From: Conidiobolus incongruus B7586
Lineage: Eukaryota > Entomophthoromycota > Entomophthoromycetes > Entomophthorales > Conidiobolaceae
Direction: 5' to 3'
NCBI GenBank assembly: GCA_000697335.1
Contig: JNEM01014125.1
Coordinates: 1-13,054, forward strand
DNA length: 13,054 bases
This document shows, piece after piece, positions 9,507-13,054 of this stretch (within the stretch, counting starts at the first letter, position 1; each line of letters opens with the position of its first letter). The notes below the pieces were generated by a model. That model had not been told where the DNA came from and did no database searches. It saw nothing but the letters and a program-made list of their open reading frames with translations. A program made the position numbers and the translations under genes.

Positions 9507-10041
9507 ATTATTTGGTTGAATAATAGATTTACTAAATTGGTTTTGAGCTGATTTTATTTATTTAGTATTCAGCTTAAATTTAATTTTATGGTATTAAAAT
9601 TTAGAAAAAATATTTTGACAATATATTCAAATAGTCAAATTAAGTAATTTCCAACATTAGTAACTAATTCTAGAAACTGTTTAAATATATATTGATAGTA
9701 AAAGATTATTATAAATTACAGACTTGCCTAATTAATTCCTTTAATTTAGAGTACTTTTTAGCCTTCATTATATTATTTCAATTATGAAGATATAAATAAA
9801 TATTTATTATTTAAGTATTTCTTTTGAATAATAAAAAATGCACAAAATATTGCTAGTTCAAAATATAAACTAAATTGGGCAATTTCGTTTGAAATATAGA
9901 TTTTAAGTTTAGATTATATTATTTCTCATAGCTAGCTTAGGTATTGATTAATATTTAGTAGCGTTGAATAATTAAATATATTATTAAACAATGATCATAA
10001 ATTGGTAGATTATTTAATGAAAAACTTTATATAAAAATAAT
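9507..10041. other. AT-rich intergenic spacer between KXD1-like and PPIH genes
   Basis: This stretch holds the 5' flank of the KXD1-like gene and the 3' flank of the cyclophilin gene, both on the minus strand. No supported frame, RNA gene or repeat array was seen. Confidence 0.6.
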
Positions 10042-10605
10042 TTACATTTCACCACATTCGGTGATGACGACAGGGAGTTTAGGACGATTGTTAGGACCTG
10101 TCATAACGTTTTCTATTTTTCTCAAAGTGAGTAAACCGTCAATCAATTTACCAAATACCACATGCTTTCCATCTAAGAAATCAGTTTTGGCGCAGGTGAT
10201 AAAAAACTACAAATTGATTAGTAAAAAATATTATATTAAATAAAAAATTAAGCATACCTGGCATCCGTTAGTATCCTTCCCGCTATTAGCCATAGATAAC
10301 AAACCGGGACCAGAATGTTTAATTTGGAAATTTTCGTCGGCGAATTTGTTCCCGTAAATACTCATACTACCGGTGCCGTCCCCATTCAAGAAGTCACCAC
10401 CCTGTACCATAAAATCTTTGATCACACGATGGAAAGTACAGTTTTTGTAGCCTTGGGGTTTTCCATTGACGCGATATTCTCCAGTACATAATTGACGGAA
10501 GTTTTCAGCGGTTTTGGGAACTACATCGGCGAATAGTTCCATCTTCATGCGACCGACTGGTTGGCCACCGATGCTGATATCGAAGAATACGATGGGATTT
10601 ACCAT
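10042..10605 (-). CDS. PPIH: Spliceosomal cyclophilin, PPIH / Cyp3 type peptidyl-prolyl isomerase
   Basis: On the minus strand, exon 1 is 10605-10258 and exon 2 is 10206-10042. A 51-nt intron (GTATGC...ACTAATCAATTTGTAG) joins NGCQ to [10 protein letters not shown]. The product has 170 residues, against 177 for human PPIH. The single cyclophilin domain fills the protein. Catalytic-site residues by CypA correspondence: Arg60 (R55), Phe65 (F60), Met66 (M61), Gln68 (Q63), Phe118 (F113) and His131 (H126). The loop [12 protein letters not shown] and the end VITECGEM are typical of PPIH rather than CypA. In animals PPIH sits in the U4/U6.U5 tri-snRNP bound to PRPF4. The position of CypA Trp121, Trp in human PPIH, is Phe126 here. 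Start ATG 10605 aligns with the family's VNPxVFFD start. No targeting peptide is present, in agreement with a nuclear/cytosolic protein. Confidence 0.97.
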
Positions 10606-11378
10606 TGTTTTGTTTATAATAAATTATTGTCAAATGAGCTATTTAAATCTTTATTTTCCAGGCAATTCAATTTATTTTTAAATTGTTCATTAGAATATTA
10701 TGGGATCAACGAGCAATTCACACTGAAAAGTAAAATATCATTTCAGTATTATTCAATCGTTTATACAACATCAAATTTTCAAAAAAAAACAGCGGCATTG
10801 TATTATCCGATTAAAATCTGACGAAAAATTATATTTAAGTGTGTTTCAATTACATAAGGTAAACTATTTTAAGCATATATAATTCGTTAAGGTTGTAAAA
10901 ATATAGATTTTTATATCAAAATCAAGCTAAAAAATATTTTGGACTAAATCACATATAACTAATTATATTGAATTTATTTATATGGTAATAATTTTGGATT
11001 AAGTATTGGTTTATCATGAAATCATCGAAGTATCCGAGTTACCAACAAAAACATATATAATGTTGATAATATTTACGAATAATTCTAATCAAATAATTAT
11101 CATAGATAATGGAGATAATTAATATAGATATCTAGTAAAAATTAAATTATAGTAAAAACAGATAAAATTAATTTAATAATTGTGATATAATTGAAAAGAA
11201 TAAAAAATAAATATATAGAATATCAAAATACTAAGTTATAAAAATGGAAGCGATATGATGAAATAGTCTGGAAATGTTGATAATTTTAAAATTGATTACA
11301 AAGATAGTAATTTGGAATTAAAATATTACTCAGGATTTTACATAATGAGAATATATTGAGATTAAAAATAAATGTTTT

Positions 11379-11430
11379 AATATATAATATATATGAATAT
11401 ATATATATATATATTATATATCATATATTC
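11379..11430. repeat. AT/TA microsatellite with imperfect palindrome
   Basis: A dense AT/TA dinucleotide tract. Its core, 11395-11430, begins GAATATAT and ends ATATATTC, so it can fold back on itself. Confidence 0.7.
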
Positions 11431-12570
11431 AATACTCTTTTTTATTATTAATAACTTTTTAGCATACTTTGAACAAACTTCTACCACTTAAAAATGGTTC
11501 TTTTTAATAAAGACTGATATTTGATGTTTTATAAACTAATTAAATTTTTTTGTGGAAATTTTCTTTTTTATTAACTAGTTTTTTAATTACTTAAATCAAA
11601 TATAATTATATAAGTTATAATCTAATGAATGTATTAAATTTAATAGCCTTTTTCTGATTATATTTAATTAGAGGATTTTTTATAAGTTAAACTTTATATA
11701 TTTTATAATTATTATATAAAATAATAAGTTTTTTAAACTATATTAAGAATACCAATTAAAAATAATTTTAATTAAATATATAATATAAAATTTATTAATT
11801 AATTTTCTTATAAAAACTAAAAATAATATTTGCTATTATAATTTATTATAACAATAAATATTTACTTATAAATAAAATATTTATTTATTAGAATATTTCA
11901 AAAAAAAATATTTTTAACTTAATATTTAAATTTTATTTTTTTTTAAAAAATTGATTTAAAATAACTTATAATATATTAATTATAATAATTTAGTGTAAAT
12001 TTTAGCTTTTAGTTAGATTTTAATAAGTTCTATTTTATTATAATTATTTGAATTTTTTTAAACTTTAAATTGATTAAGATATTTATTTTATATTTTATTT
12101 TTTAATTTAAGTTTAAGCTTTAATATATAATATATATTATATTTTTATAATTAATTCTATATTATATTAAAATTTTATATATTATTGAATAACTTATATT
12201 TAGTTGTATTTTATCATAGTAACTATTAACTAAGGTATAATCATTATTATATATGAATGGTTAAATAAAATCTAATTATAAATCAAGATTTAATTAATTT
12301 TAACTAAACTAGTATTAAAATCTATAATTTTAATTTCAAAACACTATTCTAAATCTAAGGACACCTTTTATTTCTTACCATATAATCAATGATATTAAGA
12401 TTCTTAATATTATTATAAATACCCTTTTGTTTGAAATAAAGAGTTTTAAATAAAATCATTATTTATTTTACTAAAAATAAATTCAATAATTATTATATGG
12501 AGCTAGATTTTTAGTTGACTTTAATAAGTTAATATTATAATTTAATATTATCTTTTTTATTTCCTATGAT

Positions 12571-12598
12571 TATATATATATATATATATATATATATA
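12571..12598. repeat. (TA)14 microsatellite
   Basis: Fourteen uninterrupted TA units, directly readable. Likely length-variable between isolates. Confidence 0.9.
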
Positions 12599-12792
12599 AC
12601 TTATTAATTTTATTTATTATTTTCAAAATTAATCTGACAGATATTTAAGCTATCCATTAATATTAAGATTAATTTCCTGTATATATTTATCAATATTTTA
12701 CTTGCTTTCTATATATTAAATATATTGAAAAAATATTTTCAATAGTTACTAAAGCCAAAAGTTAATACCTATCTAGTTAGTCTTAATATATT

Positions 12793-12810
12793 AAAGTATT
12801 TTAATACTTT
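12793..12810. repeat. Short perfect hairpin in AT-rich DNA
   Basis: AAAGTATT-TT-AATACTTT: 8-bp arms and a 2-nt spacer. Such palindromes are common by chance at this base composition, so no role is claimed. Confidence 0.4.
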
Positions 12811-13054
12811 TTTAATCGAAATAAAAAATATTTTTTAATATATTTTTTATTTTATTAATAATAAAAGAATAATAATCAAAATTAATTTTTATATTTAAAT
12901 CATTTATTAATAGATTATTTTTTAACTTTAAAGTAATTTACCTAGTAATAAACATTTAATTTAAATAAAATATTATTTTTAAAATCTATTTGTAAATATT
13001 AAATAATTTTAAAAAATTGATAATATAAATTAATATTAACATAAAATCTCTTAA

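Larger units (their letters stand above)
10606..13054. other. Gene desert, extremely AT-rich
   Basis: About 2.4 kb. The first 200 bp or so are the upstream flank of the cyclophilin gene. Beyond about 11.3 kb the GC content falls to roughly 10-15 percent (line-by-line estimate by eye), with TA microsatellites, A/T homopolymers and many small AT palindromes. No supported ORF, tRNA, intron-bearing gene or telomeric array was seen. Confidence 0.7.

Noticed and set aside
10561-10821. Plus-strand frame of 86 codons starting inside the antisense of the PPIH start
   Set aside because: It overlaps a certain gene on the other strand, its composition is Phe/Tyr/Ile/Ser-rich as expected for AT-rich noncoding DNA, and it shows no recognisable domain.
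1-13054. Apicomplexan (piroplasm-like) origin for this AT-rich, intron-dense DNA
   Set aside because: Those genomes lack LTR retrotransposons, and the CTRAY branch sites close to the acceptor fit fungi better. It is not fully excluded without a protein search.

Overview
The window looks like nuclear DNA of an AT-rich, intron-bearing fungus, possibly an early-diverging lineage. The phylum is inference. The genes are split by many short introns (mostly 45-54 nt, one of 77 nt) with GTAAxx/GTATGC donors, YAG acceptors and CTRAY/TTAAC-like branch sites 5-15 nt before most acceptors. Genes are clearly richer in GC than the very AT-rich spacers. A eukaryotic spliceosomal cyclophilin, a KxDL/BORC subunit, a Pol III-type tRNA and a probable LTR element near the tRNA all fit this picture.

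Layout: (1) 1-4505 (+), the 3' part of a very large helical protein of unknown identity, with four introns and at least 1433 codons in view. (2) 4506-5140, AT-rich spacer. (3) 5141-5213 (-), an intact tRNA-Thr(AGU) with a T4 terminator. (4) about 5224-5792 (+), a GC-richer island that looks like the left end of an LTR retrotransposon (LTR, leader, piece of gag), broken and short, starting about 10 bp upstream of the tRNA. (5) 5793-6987, AT-rich spacer. (6) 6988-8923 (+), a five-exon anion transporter of the DASS (CitT / plastid 2-oxoglutarate-malate translocator) family, including an 8-nt microexon. (7) 8959-9506 (-), a small three-exon KXD1-like gene, tail to tail with the transporter and only 35 bp from it. 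(8) 9507-10041, spacer. (9) 10042-10605 (-), a two-exon PPIH-type cyclophilin. (10) 10606-13054, a gene desert that becomes extremely AT-rich, with TA microsatellites.

The genes do not form an obvious pathway. The one thematic link is weak: the transporter carries a possible acidic dileucine vacuolar sorting signal, and its neighbour belongs to a family that acts in lysosome/endosome positioning. I see no convincing new multi-gene system. The most useful observations are the microexon, the unusual fungal DASS transporter, the gene structure and altered signature of the KXD1-like protein, the cyclophilin active-site substitution, and the retroelement remnant beside the tRNA.
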